NCBI GenBank assembly: GCA_021741925.1
Contig: JAIOWW010000027.1
Coordinates: 1 to 12,399 of the forward strand
Source: Pontimonas sp.
Lineage (GTDB): Bacteria > Actinomycetota > Actinomycetes > Actinomycetales > Microbacteriaceae
DNA: 12,399 nt
Direction of reading: 5' to 3'
Part shown: piece by piece, positions 1-6,749 of the stretch
How the letters are laid out: each line of letters opens with the position of its first letter
Position numbering within the stretch: position 1 is the stretch's first letter
Position numbers and translations under genes: made by a program
The notes under the pieces: model-generated
What the model was told of the DNA's origin: nothing
What the model saw: only the letters and a program-made list of their open reading frames with translations
Databases searched by the model: none

Positions 1-104
1 CCACCGTCTTTGCGGATGACCTCAAGGAACGCTTCGAGACTGGGAGCAACGGTGCGCTCATCTGTCTCTGGGTCAAGGATGACCATCAGTTCATAATCGT
101 GCAC
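1..104 (-). CDS. rpsF: 30S ribosomal protein S6 (rpsF), 5' part only
   Basis: S6 is a small-subunit protein that binds 16S rRNA as a pair with S18. Only the first 34 codons are in the window; the gene leaves the left edge. The visible protein starts MHDYELMVILDPETDE and continues with RTVAPSLEAFLEVIRKDGG, the first beta strand and helix typical of actinobacterial S6. The start is GTG at 104..102, preceded by AAGGAGGT (121..114), a full match to the anti-Shine-Dalgarno sequence, with about 9 nt between. It is too short to appear as a long open frame but is clear from sequence. In relatives rpsF heads an rpsF-ssb-rpsR-rplI operon, so ssb is expected just outside the window (inference). A foldable leader and a promoter precede it. 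Confidence 0.93.
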   Translation of the reverse strand, partial: MHDYELMVILDPETDERTVAPSLEAFLEVIRKDG

Positions 105-167
105 GACTACCCCACCTCCTTCGGACTCAACGGTTACAGGATTTCTGCAACAGGAGGGATTAGTGCT
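102..167 (-). promoter_or_regulatory. Putative S6:S18-type autoregulatory leader of rpsF
   Basis: The rpsF leader can fold so that its ribosome binding site is paired. CCTCCT (157..152) matches AGGAGG of the Shine-Dalgarno (120..115). Directly after the first arm comes a hairpin, GTTGCAG (151..145) with CTGTAAC (139..133): seven pairs including one G-U, closed by the loop AAATC. A 12-nt one-sided bulge (132..121, CGTTGAGTCCGA) separates this hairpin from the Shine-Dalgarno. One CCG sits in the bulge and another spans the base of the hairpin. ACTA (164..161) can also pair with TAGT just upstream of the GTG. The S6:S18 motif known from many rpsF leaders is a CCG in a bulge flanked by a stem and a hairpin. 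The match here was judged by eye, without a covariance search. Confidence 0.5.
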
Positions 168-194
168 GTGTCCTGCGAACAAGACAACTGCCAC

Positions 195-223
195 AGTCTA
201 GGCGCCGCGGCGCCCCAGAGCAA
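195..223 (-). promoter_or_regulatory. Probable rpsF promoter
   Basis: On the minus strand TTGCTC (223..218) is followed after exactly 17 bp by TAGACT (200..195). These match the sigma-70 type -35 and -10 hexamers at 3/6 and 4/6. Transcription would start near position 188 and give a leader of roughly 85 nt before the rpsF GTG. The -35 lies only a few bases beyond the pcnA stop codon. The spacer is filled by a perfect GC palindrome. The assignment rests on hexamers and spacing only. Confidence 0.45.
201..214. repeat. 14-bp perfect GC palindrome between pcnA and rpsF
   Basis: GGCGCCGCGGCGCC is its own reverse complement. As RNA it would form a five-pair stem with a CGCG loop, starting 12 nt after the pcnA stop codon. 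No T tract follows on the minus strand, so a classical intrinsic terminator is unlikely. It also fills most of the 17-bp spacer of the predicted rpsF promoter, where a protein-binding operator could sit. Its role is unknown. Confidence 0.6.
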
Positions 224-226
224 CAG

Positions 227-1651
227 CTAGCGGCTCTCCCACCATCCCAGTAGGCGCTTCGTCACCTCGTCCACCCCGATTTCACCCTCGTCCAGGCGCA
301 CTTCCAGGAGGAACTTATACGCCTCTCCCACCTCTCGACCGGGTGGCAAATTAAGGATTGCCATGATGGCTTCTCCATCGAGCTCTGGCCGGATTGACTG
401 AAGTTCCTCTTGCTCCGCCAACTCCGCGATGCGGGCTTCTAGGTCGTCGTAGGCGAACGATAGGCGATCAGCTTTGCGCTTGTTGCGCGTAGTCACATCA
501 GCGCGCACAAGAATATGGAGGCGATCTAACTCGTCACCCGCGTCTCGCACATATCGCCGGACAGCAGAATCAGACCACGCCTGCTCGGAATAGCCGAAAA
601 ACCGAAGGTGAAGTTCAATGAGCCTCGCCACGGAATCAATGGTGTGGTTATCAAAACGCAGTGCCTTCAGGCGCTTTTTTGCAAGCTTTGCGCCGACCAC
701 ATCGTGGTGGTAGAAGGTAACAACTCCGCCACCTTCAAACCTCCTCGTGGCAGGTTTGCCAATGTCGTGTAGTAGTGCCGCCACCCGCAACACCACATCG
801 GGGGCTTGGCCCGGGAAACGGCGCTTCTCTTCTTCAATCGCCTGTTCCACCACGGTCAGGGTGTGCTGATACACGTCCTTGTGGTGGGCGTGCTCGTCAG
901 ACTCCAAGCGAAGCGCAGGAAGCTCAGGCAACACGATCTCGGCGATTCCGGTCTGAACCAGGACCTCAAGACCTTGGCGTGGTGAATCGGTAGAGAGGAG
1001 ACGAGTCAGTTCCTCGCGCACCCGCTCTGCAGAAATATCGGCAATGCGAGGAGCCAACGCGGTCATAGCGGCCATCGTGTCAGGATGAATCGATGCCTCC
1101 AATTGACTGGTGAAGCGGGCGCCTCTCATCATCCGAAGGGGATCATCCTGGAAGGACACCTCAGGTTCGATAGGGGTTCGCAAAATCCCCGCGAGAAGAT
1201 CTTCCAGGCCGTTACACGGATCAATCAGCTTGGCTTCGGGAAGGCTCAAGGCCATGGCGTTCATGGTGAAGTCGCGCCGGTGCAGGTCCTCCTCCAGATT
1301 GGAGCCAAAGACAACATCTGGTTTACGGCTGCTCCCGTCATACGAGTCCGCGCGATAGGTCGTGATTTCCACCGTATGCTCGCCCAATTGCGCGGCAATG
1401 GTGCCAAACGCCCGCCCTACATCCCACGTGGCGTCAGCCAGCGGCTTGACGATTTTCTCAATCTGATCAGGGGTAGCCGACGTCGTAAAATCCAGATCAT
1501 GCACCTTGCGACCCAGAAAGGCGTCACGAACCGGCCCGCCCACGAGAGCTAACTCAAAACCAGCTGTGGCAAAGGCCTCTGCGAGGCCCTTAATCGGCTC
1601 CTCGGAGGTGACGAGACGCAGTGTTTCCACGGCTTTCGCAACGCTCGACAT
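227..1651 (-). CDS. pcnA: CCA tRNA nucleotidyltransferase
   Basis: This cytoplasmic enzyme adds or repairs the CCA 3' end of tRNAs from CTP and ATP. The 474-residue protein has the class II nucleotidyltransferase head: VGGPVRD (37-43), the metal-binding DLD (52-54) in HDLDF, and RRDFTMNAMA (125-134). The tRNA-binding neck follows (about 160-225, with DDPLRMMRGARF). Next is an HD domain with HHKDVYQHTL (256-265), LLHDIGKP (293-300) and a further HH pair (315-316), then a helical tail. This layout and length are usual for actinobacterial CCA-adding enzymes. The ATG at 1651 has no Shine-Dalgarno. A TAGACT hexamer ends 9 nt before it, so the mRNA may be leaderless (inference). It is divergent from the DUF6049-murJ block, as in other actinomycetes. 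Confidence 0.95.
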   Translation of the reverse strand: MSSVAKAVETLRLVTSEEPIKGLAEAFATAGFELALVGGPVRDAFLGRKVHDLDFTTSATPDQIEKIVKPLADATWDVGRAFGTIAAQLGEHTVEITTYRADSYDGSSRKPDVVFGSNLEEDLHRRDFTMNAMALSLPEAKLIDPCNGLEDLLAGILRTPIEPEVSFQDDPLRMMRGARFTSQLEASIHPDTMAAMTALAPRIADISAERVREELTRLLSTDSPRQGLEVLVQTGIAEIVLPELPALRLESDEHAHHKDVYQHTLTVVEQAIEEEKRRFPGQAPDVVLRVAALLHDIGKPATRRFEGGGVVTFYHHDVVGAKLAKKRLKALRFDNHTIDSVARLIELHLRFFGYSEQAWSDSAVRRYVRDAGDELDRLHILVRADVTTRNKRKADRLSFAYDDLEARIAELAEQEELQSIRPELDGEAIMAILNLPPGREVGEAYKFLLEVRLDEGEIGVDEVTKRLLGWWESR

Positions 1652-1654
1652 AGT

Positions 1655-1676
1655 GTTCAGAGTCTAGACTCTGAAC
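1655..1676. promoter_or_regulatory. 22-bp perfect palindrome in the pcnA/DUF6049 divergent region
   Basis: The half-site GTTCAGAGTCT (1655-1665) is followed without a gap by its exact reverse complement (1666-1676). It lies 3 bp upstream of the pcnA ATG and 32 bp upstream of the DUF6049 GTG. TAGACT, a plausible -10 hexamer, occurs on both strands at its centre (plus 1665-1670; minus 1666..1661). The minus copy would give an almost leaderless pcnA mRNA, and the plus copy a leader of about 32 nt for DUF6049. No good -35 is visible for either. A dimeric regulator site overlapping back-to-back promoters is the simplest reading; the palindrome itself is certain, its role is not. Confidence 0.6.
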
Positions 1677-1708
1677 CATGCCAGCTCGGGGGACAGTGAC
1701 ACGCAGGC

Positions 1709-3682
1709 GTGGATAACTCAAGCGCCAGCGCAGCTTTCACCAATACCCGACGGCCCCTCGTGGCCCTCGGGGTGCTCCTTGGGCTGACCCTGTCACTCCT
1801 CGCCCCTGTTGACGCGACAGTCGCGAACGAAGAACGCTCTCAGGCCCGCGTGGACCTGATTGTTGATGCTGGCGGAATCATTGATCCCGCGTTGGGTGGC
1901 GCTTACAGTGTCCTGCTTCGCGCCGACGAAACGGGCACGCTCTCTACCGGAGACATTGTGGTCAGTCTTACCGAGGACCCTTTCACCAGTGAGGAACAGA
2001 TCCGTCGCTTTCTTTCGGGGGACAGTGAACCCGTTGTGACGGAGATTGCCCAAGCGTCCAGTCCTGAAGTACCCCAACTCGAATCCCGGGAAATGATTTT
2101 TGGCTTCAACCCGGAAGTTCTGAGCGAACGGGTAGCCCAACAAGACGGCGACGATTCCGCACAACCAGGCATCTTTGGTCTTGAAGTCTCGTATTTCAAT
2201 CCCGGCAACATGGTGCCGGGATTACGACAGCTGGTGGGGAGACAAATCCTCATCCTTGTCCCCGCGGGGACCGAGCTACGCCAGGCGTTGATTGCCCCCA
2301 TCGTCACATTGACCACTTCGGCGACTGGCGGTCAAGCTCTGAGCCCTGGTGAGCTCCAGGCCCAAACGATCGAGGGTGGGGCGCTCAATCAAGTCACCAG
2401 CGCGCTAAAGGCTTTTCCCGCCACACTGGCCATCGACAGCAGGATTACGAGCTCCATCACGGTTCTGGGAGATCAAGCACCGCCTGAGTCGCTCGCGTGG
2501 GCGAGCACGTTGGGGTCCATTGGGCTAACCCAGTTTGCCTTGCCCTGGGCAGATGCCGACCCTCTGGCGACGCTCGCCATTGACACCCTCGTCTACGCAA
2601 AGCTTGGCGAATACCCGTGGGTACACGGTGACGCCATCAGCAACGATCAGCTCGCCACCCTTGCCACTCGCTCAGCTTCCGCGGTGCTTCTTTCGAGCAA
2701 TAGCTTGCCTTCCGATCGAGCCGTCGTATCAGTGGGAGATGCGCGAATTATTCGCGTTGACGCCCAACTTTCCGGCCTGGCCACTGATGCTCTGCAAGCG
2801 CCCACCGTGTTGGAGGCGGAGGCGGACCTTCAACGCGCCCAAGGGATTATCGCTTACCGCGCTCTCACCGGAAATGATGAGGTCCTGGTGTTCAGCACCG
2901 GACGTTTGCCCGCCACCGCTATCGCCCCGAGGCTCGAGTCGGTGCTTGAAGGCTTTAGCTCGATGCGGCTGGCCACAACGGTGGCGGTCCCTCTGGGGGC
3001 GCCGGCCACGGAGACCCTGCCGGGCATCACGACCATTCCTCAAAGCCGCGAATGGCAGACCTTTGTGGGTGCTGTGAAGGCTCTCTGGGAAAGCGATGTC
3101 TCCTTTGCGACGATCGCCTCTGACCCCGGTGGAGTTGTCTTTAGTAGATGGAACAGATACCAAGCCCTGCTCTCCTCAACGTGGAGCGATAACCCCAACG
3201 GGTTAGTCAGTGAATGGGAGAGGGCTCAGCAGGAATCGCGCGATTTCCATAACTCCGTGCGAGTAGAGCAGGGCAGCGCCATCACGGTGCTCAGTGACCA
3301 AACCCAACTTCCGGTCACCATCATCAATGACTTAGCATCCTCTGTCGTAGTGTCTCTTCAGGTAAGACCGACCACAGGAATTCTTGCCGTGGAACAACCC
3401 GTCACCCAGGTGGAGATTGCACCGGGGTCATCGATACGCGTCTTTGTTCCGGTTCAGTCTCTGGCGAATGGATCCGTTCCGGTCGAGTTCAGTCTCCTCT
3501 CAGCAGGGGGGCAGATTGTCGGCGAGATTGTCACCATCCCGGTCACCATCCGGGCCGGGTGGGAGGGTGTCATCAGTTTTGCTCTCGCAGGCCTTGTCGG
3601 TGGAGTGTTCACCTTCGGCCTGATTCGCGCCATCCAACGACGTCGATCCTTGGTCGGGGGTGACGATGACGACACCGTCTGA
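1709..3682 (+). CDS. DUF6049 family envelope protein (Rv3909-like), single membrane anchor
   Basis: The function is not known. The 657-residue protein has an N-terminal signal sequence: basic TNTRRP at 11-16, a hydrophobic stretch at about 17-34 and an AxA-like region near 36-39. A large extracytoplasmic part rich in Ser, Thr, Ala and Val follows, then one membrane helix at about 620-640 and a basic cytoplasmic end (QRRRS) with an acidic DDDD tail. The region just before the helix (about 535-615) looks like a beta-sandwich. It resembles the protein encoded between the NUDIX gene and mviN in mycobacteria. The GTG start is the first possible one, because an in-frame TGA lies at 1697-1699; the Shine-Dalgarno is poor. 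Its end overlaps murJ by 23 nt, which implies translational coupling and a role close to MurJ in wall assembly (inference). Confidence 0.75.
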   Translation: MDNSSASAAFTNTRRPLVALGVLLGLTLSLLAPVDATVANEERSQARVDLIVDAGGIIDPALGGAYSVLLRADETGTLSTGDIVVSLTEDPFTSEEQIRRFLSGDSEPVVTEIAQASSPEVPQLESREMIFGFNPEVLSERVAQQDGDDSAQPGIFGLEVSYFNPGNMVPGLRQLVGRQILILVPAGTELRQALIAPIVTLTTSATGGQALSPGELQAQTIEGGALNQVTSALKAFPATLAIDSRITSSITVLGDQAPPESLAWASTLGSIGLTQFALPWADADPLATLAIDTLVYAKLGEYPWVHGDAISNDQLATLATRSASAVLLSSNSLPSDRAVVSVGDARIIRVDAQLSGLATDALQAPTVLEAEADLQRAQGIIAYRALTGNDEVLVFSTGRLPATAIAPRLESVLEGFSSMRLATTVAVPLGAPATETLPGITTIPQSREWQTFVGAVKALWESDVSFATIASDPGGVVFSRWNRYQALLSSTWSDNPNGLVSEWERAQQESRDFHNSVRVEQGSAITVLSDQTQLPVTIINDLASSVVVSLQVRPTTGILAVEQPVTQVEIAPGSSIRVFVPVQSLANGSVPVEFSLLSAGGQIVGEIVTIPVTIRAGWEGVISFALAGLVGGVFTFGLIRAIQRRRSLVGGDDDDTV

Positions 3683-5336
3683 GGAACATCGCGGAATAGG
3701 TCGCGCCAGCATGGTGCTCGCATCGGGGACCGTGGTGTCGCGGGTTCTGGGATTCATCAGCGCGATTATCCTCGCGCGGACCCTAGGGACTGTCGGGGCA
3801 GGTGCGGACACCTTCGCCTTGGCTAATCAGCTCCCCAACAACATCTACGCCATTGTGGCCGGTGGTGTTCTCAGTGCTGTTCTTGTCCCTCACATCGTGA
3901 AAGCCGGTCTAGACACAGATGGAGGGCAAAGCTTCATCAACAAGATTGTCACTCTCGGATTCGTGATTTTTTTCGCAGTGGCCGTGTTGGCGACCCTGCT
4001 CGCCCCCGCCTTGGTGGCTCTCTACGCCCAAAGTGGCGGTGATGGCGGACGGGGGTTCAGCCCTGAAGAGATTGCTTTGGCCGTGGCCTTTGCCTACTGG
4101 TGCCTTCCGCAAATCCTGTTCTATGCGCTCTATAGCCTGCTCAGCGAGGTCCTGAACGCCCGGCAAATCTTTGGACCCTTCACCTGGGCACCCGCGTTGA
4201 ACAACATCGTGGCGATGACAGGGCTCGTTGCCTTCGGGTTTGTTTTCCCTGGTGCCGACACAGCAAACGCTCTCGCGTGGACATCTTCTATGGTCGCCCT
4301 GCTCGCAGGCTCTGCGACGGCCGGTGTCGCGGCCCAAGCCCTCATTCTTTTCCTTTTCTGGCGCAGAGCTGGCCTGAGCTTCCGTGCTGACTTCCGTTGG
4401 CGCGGAGTGGGGCTCTCCAACACCGGGAGGGCAGTGTCCTGGATGTTCGGGATGATTCTGGTCGCACAGTTGGCAGGGATCGTTCAAGCGAATGTGGCGT
4501 CGTTGGCCGCCGGAGGGGACGCTCCGAGTCTCGCCATTTTGCGTTTCTCCTGGTTGATTTTCATGCTCCCTCACTCGGTAGTGGCCGTTTCTCTCGCTAC
4601 TGCCTACTTCACGCGAATGTCGACTCACGCACGTGATGGAGATGTCGCCGCAGTCCGGCAAGACTTCCTGGAATCTGTGTCGCGCATCGGGTTTTTCATG
4701 CTTCTCGCGAGTGCCGGCTTGATCGTGGTGTCACTGCCCTTCGCCCGACAGTTTGGGGGTGAGCCCGAGTCCATACAGGCGATGGCTCTCGTCATCACGT
4801 GCTATGCGTTGGGTTTGCTGGCTTTTAGCGTTCTCTTCGTTGTGCAGAGGGTCTTTTACGCTCTCGAAGACACACGAACTCCCTTTTTCCTGCAGGTGCT
4901 GCAGGCGACACTCTTTGTGTCGCTTGCCCTCGGGGTCTCAACGTTGCCGGTCACACAGATTGCTGTGGGGCTGGCGCTTTCCGCCAGTGTCGCCGGAAGT
5001 GTGCAAACTCTCGTGGCTATTGGCGTTCTCCGGCGCAAACTCGGCGGGCTCAGCATGGTGCCGCTGGTGTCCTCCCTTTCTCAGTTCGCAATGGCCGCCC
5101 TGCCCGCCAGCGCAACCGGTGTCGCTCTTCTCGTGGCTTTCGGAGGGATGGGCGGTGAGGATTACCTGACGGGGTCCGCCCTGTGGTCAGCCCTCGTGAT
5201 GGTGATCATCACGCTCTCCATGGTGCTGGTCTACCTGGGGGCTTTGTTGCTTCTGCGAAACGCGGACGCCCGGGCTGTGGCCCGGCCCCTTCTTCGTCGT
5301 CTGCCGTTTACCCGGACGGGGAATACTTCCTCCTAG
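3660..5336 (+). CDS. murJ: Lipid II flippase MurJ (MviN)
   Basis: MurJ moves lipid II across the cytoplasmic membrane for peptidoglycan synthesis. The 558-residue product is strongly hydrophobic throughout, consistent with the 14-helix MOP-superfamily fold. The N-terminal region carries the family signature: SRVLGFISAIILARTLG (27-43) with a conserved Arg at 28, then GADTFALANQLPN (48-60) and VAGGVLSAVLVP (66-77). It ends in a short basic cytoplasmic tail. It lacks the C-terminal pseudokinase and extracellular domains fused to mycobacterial MviN. Start choice is open: GTG 3660 or ATG 3666, two codons later, which has a G-rich tract about 5 nt upstream. Both overlap the end of the DUF6049 gene. 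The mycobacterial neighbours sigM and rsmA are absent; trxB follows after 38 nt, counting to its ATG. Confidence 0.93.
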   Translation: MTMTTPSEEHRGIGRASMVLASGTVVSRVLGFISAIILARTLGTVGAGADTFALANQLPNNIYAIVAGGVLSAVLVPHIVKAGLDTDGGQSFINKIVTLGFVIFFAVAVLATLLAPALVALYAQSGGDGGRGFSPEEIALAVAFAYWCLPQILFYALYSLLSEVLNARQIFGPFTWAPALNNIVAMTGLVAFGFVFPGADTANALAWTSSMVALLAGSATAGVAAQALILFLFWRRAGLSFRADFRWRGVGLSNTGRAVSWMFGMILVAQLAGIVQANVASLAAGGDAPSLAILRFSWLIFMLPHSVVAVSLATAYFTRMSTHARDGDVAAVRQDFLESVSRIGFFMLLASAGLIVVSLPFARQFGGEPESIQAMALVITCYALGLLAFSVLFVVQRVFYALEDTRTPFFLQVLQATLFVSLALGVSTLPVTQIAVGLALSASVAGSVQTLVAIGVLRRKLGGLSMVPLVSSLSQFAMAALPASATGVALLVAFGGMGGEDYLTGSALWSALVMVIITLSMVLVYLGALLLLRNADARAVARPLLRRLPFTRTGNTSS

Positions 5337-5374
5337 ACTTGCGTTGCTAGCGGTGAAGGAAAGTGGGAAAAACC

Positions 5375-6328
5375 ATGAGAAATGTCGTCATTATCGGTTC
5401 AGGGCCTGCTGGCTACACCGCAGCCATTTATGCGGCGCGCGCGAACCTCAACCCTTTGGTTGTTGCCTCCTCGGTGGAGTTTGGCGGCGATTTGATGAAC
5501 ACCACTGACGTGGATAACTTCCCGGGATTCCCCGAGGGCATCATGGGTCCGGAACTGATGACCCACATGCAGAAACAAGCTGAACGTTTTGGCGCCGAAA
5601 TTATGTACGACGACGTGACCTCGGTAGAACTCGCCGGTCCGGTGAAGAAGATTTCCCTGGGCAATGGCGACACGGTTGAAGCCGCAGCTGTAATTGTCGC
5701 CACTGGCTCCGCATACCGAAAGCTCGGCATTCCCGACGAGGACCGCCTGAGTGGATATGGCGTCTCGTGGTGCGCCACCTGCGATGGCGCTTTCTATCGC
5801 CAGAAGGTTGTCGCTGTCGTGGGAGGCGGGGACTCTGCCATGGAAGAAGCCACCTTCCTCACCCGTTTCGCCGACAAGGTGTACATCATCCACCGTTCTG
5901 ACAATTTGCGAGCTTCGGCGGTCATGCAGGAGCGCGCTCAGAATGACCCCAAAATCGAGTTCATTTTGAACGCCACAGTGGAGCACATCTACGGTGATGA
6001 CCTGGTTTCCGGAATTGGCATCGTGGACACAGTCACCGGAGAAGAGAAGACTCTCGATGTTTCCGGGCTCTTCATCGCGATTGGGTCTGACCCCCGCACC
6101 CACGTTGTTCATGGTCAACTGGATCTCACCGGAGAGGGCACGATTGCTGTGGATGGTCGCACTTCACGAACCAACCTGGAAGGTGTCTTCGCAGCGGGAG
6201 ACGTCATTGACCCGACCTACCGTCAGGCCGTGACGGCTGCCGGTTCAGGGTGCGTCGCGGCACTGGATGTGCAGCACTACCTCGAGTCACTGCCTCAGAA
6301 GCAGGCAGCCGCAAGCCATAGCGCCTAG
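5375..6328 (+). CDS. trxB: Thioredoxin-disulfide reductase
   Basis: This cytoplasmic FAD enzyme reduces thioredoxin with NADPH. From ATG 5375 it has 317 residues. It shows the FAD-binding GSGPAGYTAA (8-17), the redox-active pair in WCATCDGAF (132-140, Cys133 and Cys136), the nucleotide-binding GGGDSAMEEA (150-159) and the C-terminal FAD site AAGDVIDPTYRQAVTAAGSG (273-292). The NADPH-phosphate motif, usually HRRxxxR, reads HRSDNLR (173-179), so one arginine is replaced by serine. An in-frame GTG at 5363 would add four residues, but AAGGA lies only 2 nt before it. The ATG gives the usual N-terminus MRNVVIIGSG and is preferred. trxA follows 27 nt downstream, so the pair is probably cotranscribed. 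A TAGACT hexamer overlapping the murJ stop may be an extra -10. Confidence 0.95.
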   Translation: MRNVVIIGSGPAGYTAAIYAARANLNPLVVASSVEFGGDLMNTTDVDNFPGFPEGIMGPELMTHMQKQAERFGAEIMYDDVTSVELAGPVKKISLGNGDTVEAAAVIVATGSAYRKLGIPDEDRLSGYGVSWCATCDGAFYRQKVVAVVGGGDSAMEEATFLTRFADKVYIIHRSDNLRASAVMQERAQNDPKIEFILNATVEHIYGDDLVSGIGIVDTVTGEEKTLDVSGLFIAIGSDPRTHVVHGQLDLTGEGTIAVDGRTSRTNLEGVFAAGDVIDPTYRQAVTAAGSGCVAALDVQHYLESLPQKQAAASHSA

Positions 6329-6355
6329 AGCGCCCGATAACCCAAGGAGAAAAAC

Positions 6356-6682
6356 ATGAGTAGCGCACGAGATGTAACCGACCAGAACTTTGCCACCGAA
6401 GTACTCGCCAGTGAGAAGCCCATCATGGTCGACTTCTGGGCCGAGTGGTGTGGTCCCTGTCGCGCTGTCTCGCCAATTCTGGACCAGATTGCCACCGAGC
6501 ACGCCGACAAGATTGACGTCGTGAAACTCAATGTGGATGACAACCCTGAAACGGCCATGAAGTACCAGATCACCTCAATTCCCACGATGAAGGTGTTCCG
6601 TGCGGGGGAGGTCGTCAAGACGGTCATTGGGGCGAAGCCCAAGCCAGCTCTTGAAGCAGACCTGCAGGAATTCCTGGCTTAA
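6356..6682 (+). CDS. trxA: Thioredoxin
   Basis: Thioredoxin is a small cytoplasmic disulfide reductant recycled by TrxB. The 108-residue protein has the active site WAEWCGPCR (28-36, Cys32 and Cys35) and the cis-proline loop SIPTMKVF (74-81, Pro76), with typical length and no signal peptide. The ATG is preceded by AAGGAG at a normal spacing. It lies 27 nt after trxB, the standard actinobacterial pairing. Mycobacteria carry cwlM directly downstream; here an aminotransferase takes that place. Confidence 0.96.
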   Translation: MSSARDVTDQNFATEVLASEKPIMVDFWAEWCGPCRAVSPILDQIATEHADKIDVVKLNVDDNPETAMKYQITSIPTMKVFRAGEVVKTVIGAKPKPALEADLQEFLA

Positions 6683-6711
6683 GACCCCATTTTCCTCAGA
6701 TCCCGCGTATT

Positions 6712-6733
6712 CTGGGGGCTTCAGTGTCCCCAG
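6712..6733 (+). other. Stem-loop between trxA and the aminotransferase gene
   Basis: CTGGGG (6712-6717) can pair with CCCCAG (6728-6733), extended by one G-U pair, around an eight-base loop. It sits 29 nt after the trxA stop and 6 nt before the Shine-Dalgarno of the next gene. No T run follows, so a classical terminator is unlikely. A weak or partial terminator, or an mRNA-processing or stability element, are possible. Confidence 0.35.
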
Positions 6734-6749
6734 CATCCAAGGTGTTCTC

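Noticed and set aside
1085..1552. A 155-codon plus-strand open frame inside pcnA
   Set aside because: It is antisense to conserved pcnA domains and the product resembles no known family.
2742..2756. A 15-bp near-palindrome (CGCGAAT, one base, ATTCGCG) in the DUF6049 gene
   Set aside because: It is short, mid-gene and without positional context, so chance is adequate.
3964..3973. Run of seven T in murJ, considered as a frameshift site
   Set aside because: The frame is intact and encodes a normal membrane helix; no downstream alternative frame or structure supports programmed slippage.
3909..4661. A 250-codon open frame on the minus strand inside murJ
   Set aside because: It is fully antisense to a clear MurJ, its product is rich in charged residues with no recognisable domain, and no ribosome binding site precedes it.
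5399..6118. A 239-codon open frame on the minus strand inside trxB
   Set aside because: It lies opposite an unmistakable thioredoxin reductase and shows no family motif; it is a by-product of codon bias.
6664..6675. 12-bp palindrome CAGGAATTCCTG at the end of trxA, considered as a terminator stem
   Set aside because: It has no loop, no T run, and lies in conserved C-terminal codons of thioredoxin.
6600..6749. Upstream extension of the aminotransferase frame into trxA
   Set aside because: The extension covers conserved trxA codons and lacks aminotransferase similarity; ATG 6750 has a good Shine-Dalgarno.
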